A stretch of 64,000 nt of DNA. Source: Anas platyrhynchos. Its lineage: Eukaryota; Chordata; Aves; Anseriformes; Anatidae. The notes under the pieces are model-generated. The model saw only the letters and a program-made list of their open reading frames with translations. It was not told where the DNA came from and made no database searches. Where the stretch lies: positions 3,559,501 through 3,623,500 of the forward strand of contig NC_092613.1 in NCBI RefSeq assembly GCF_047663525.1, given 5' to 3'. Position numbers and translations under genes: made by a program. Shown one piece after another: positions 61,936 through 64,000 of this stretch (the first letter of the stretch is position 1; the number at the start of each line of letters is the position of its first letter).

Positions 61936-64000
61936 AGTGGAATTTTGCTTTCAGATTCACCAATCCTGACACTTTTGACTCATTCTATTGCTTGGGAGGG
62001 GTGGAATTAATGAGAGATAATGGTCATGAAGCAAGAGAGAGAGAGGAAGGAACGTAAGAGGATGTGTCAACCTGTTCCTAAAGAAGAACTTCAAACTCAA
62101 TAACAAGACTCTTTCAAATATAGATTTTAAATCTTCATTGATTGTATGAGGTCGAGTACCATATACCATATTTGGCAACATTGGTAATTACCAACTTTTT
62201 GGTTGATGAAGTGAACAAAGCATTGTGAAGATGGGATTTGGGTTGATGCCAAGCAGGTTGTACTTCATGCCACTGAGAGATTTAGTCTGTACTCAAGAGG
62301 TGTCTTAAAATCTGACTAAATGCAGATTCCTGGCTCTGAGGTCCTAAATTAGAGGTCAGCCTCTGTCTCACCCAAGGCTTCTGCTGACCATAAAGGGAAC
62401 TAAAGTCTTGGGAGTGACTGAGTTCATCTCAAAATGGGTGTCTAAAATAGATCAGAAGAACCATCCTTGAAAACAGTCAGTTTTTATATTCTGGCTGCAA
62501 AGGATAATTAGCACAGACAGGGCCATCTACCCTGCAGGTATCTGGAGAGAGGTGGAATGTTGCTCACAGTTTTCTATGTACTAGTCATACAAGTTAAGGC
62601 CCCATCAAAGAGAGAGAACAGAATTCTACCAAGCTGTTCTCCCACACAGAACAAGGAATCCAACATGTGCTCCAGGTTTCACATTGCTTTGACAACCTAT
62701 GGTTGGTAAAAGCAAAATTGTATTTTGAAAGTTTTCCCTTTTTTGAAAGTTTTCATGAAATACATGAAATACAACGACTGTCTCTGCAAATCTTGGAAGT
62801 TGTATGAATTTATTTATTAGGACATGTCATAGAAAGGCATTTGTGTGGCAGGATACCTCTAAGGAATTGAAGGGGAGGTGATTGAACAAAAAAGATGAGA
62901 GAAGTGAGTGCTGTGGGTAAGGTGGAGTGAAAAGGAGTGAAGGGATTGGTGGGTGGATGAAGGACTGAGAAGTAACCCAGTGTGTACGTTTATTTGGGTG
63001 AGCTAATTGGATAAAGCAGTGCCTCCCGTTGGAGAAAATGTAGCACAAATGAAAAGGTAGACAGTACCTAGGGAAGTTGTGAGCATAGGGGAGGGATGCT
63101 GGTGAACCTGTGAAGACTCATTAGCAGGAGGAGGCTGGAAAATCAGAGTAAGTATTGCTCAGTGATGTTGTGAGCTGAAGAAGTCTGTTGATGGGATGAA
63201 GGGAAAGTCCAGGTCGATAATGGTGACCCATGGCTGTAGACTTTGAGTGGGGATGAGTGTGGGGAAGAAGGGAAAAGACTGTGTATGATGGGATGACTAC
63301 ATGGGGAAGAAGAAAGGACTACTGAGATCCAAAGAAAACCAGGAAGTCACATTTGCCATGAGTGTTACTCATCTGCTGTACTGCTCTCCCAGATTTTAAT
63401 GATCTGTGGATCAGGAATTTCCTGAGAATGCTGTAGGTTCTTTGTTCAGGGGTGCCAAGTGCTTACCTGGTCTCGCCTCAAACCCCTTCTGAAGGGGGGG
63501 AACTGGCAAAGTCTAGTCAGTGGCAGAGGCAGAGCAGACGTAAGTGGGCAGTGGCTGAAGGATGCCTGGCAATGAGATGACTGAGAAGCAGTTTCAGTAT
63601 GAGCTAGAAGATGTAGTTTTGAGGCAGTTAAAGAAAATCAGAGCAAGGTACATGGGGTTGTAAGCACCGAGGCACAAGCAGAGCTTCAGGAGCAGTAAGA
63701 TTCATACACAGCAGAGAATTCCTGGTGATGAAAAGGCACGGGCAGATAGATGGAGCTCGTGAGAGAGCCGAGGAAAGCGGAGCCAGGCTGTCCTCTGCAC
63801 GCTGCCACCCCTGGCAGGACGCAGAAGCGCCATGGAGCTGTGAGTGCTTCACAAGCTTTGTTCCGCCATTGTGCCTCCCGCAGCAAGGTGGGCTGTGCGA
63901 GCAAGCCAAGTGGACGCTTGCTGGGGGCAGCTGTTTAGATGGTGTCCCCATGCCAGCAGAATCGGGGGGAAAATACATCGGAGCATGGGCAGCTCAGTTC

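Larger units (their letters stand above)
53976..64000. other. Gene-free region downstream of CRY4
   Basis: Ten kilobases without a coding exon I can support on either strand. Short open frames show no family resemblance. Repeats inside are listed separately. GC content is lower than in the left half of the window. Confidence 0.5.

Overview
The window is nuclear DNA from a bird. It has exon-intron genes with GT-AG splice sites, several CR1 LINE copies (the characteristic avian non-LTR retroposon), one avian LTR family represented three times, and an intact cryptochrome 4 gene. The gene set (TIMM17A, ADIPOR1, IL10, a TSPAN18-like tetraspanin, UBE2T, CRY4) resembles a block related to human 1q32 on a GC-rich avian microchromosome. 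I cannot name the species.

Layout. (1) 1-2634: the last three coding exons of TIMM17A (+). (2) 2480-8933: first copy of a segmental duplication, holding the TIMM17A last exon, its 3' flank and a partial ADIPOR1 (-) with four of seven coding exons. (3) 8934-14000: IL10 (-), with only its first three coding exons present, a TATA box and a 49-bp minisatellite just upstream. (4) 14003-15425: a broken endogenous retrovirus ending in a 1.05-kb LTR. (5) 15425-23532: second copy of the duplication, starting at the last base of the LTR, with an orphan TIMM17A last exon and then the complete ADIPOR1 gene, whose 5' exons run on to 24842 in a CpG island. (6) 26626-29322: a TSPAN18-like tetraspanin (+), tail to tail with (7) UBE2T (-), 30443-34559. 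(8) 34930-36220: the UBE2T CpG-island promoter and the region upstream of CRY4. (9) 38471-53130: CRY4 (+), complete in ten coding exons, with three CR1s and two LTR-like inserts in its introns. (10) 53980-64000: a gene-free stretch with repeats.

Main points. TIMM17A is a mitochondrial import channel subunit, ADIPOR1 an adiponectin receptor of the PAQR family, IL10 an anti-inflammatory cytokine, UBE2T the Fanconi anaemia E2 enzyme, and CRY4 the candidate avian magnetoreceptor flavoprotein. They share no pathway and their adjacency looks like ordinary synteny. The most unusual structure is the TIMM17A-ADIPOR1 duplication wrapped around a truncated IL10, with one junction exactly at an LTR end. 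It is either a real rearrangement or an assembly mis-join. CRY4 keeps every residue of the four-tryptophan electron-transfer chain at the numbering used for robin CRY4a. No operons, CRISPR arrays or RNA genes were recognised.
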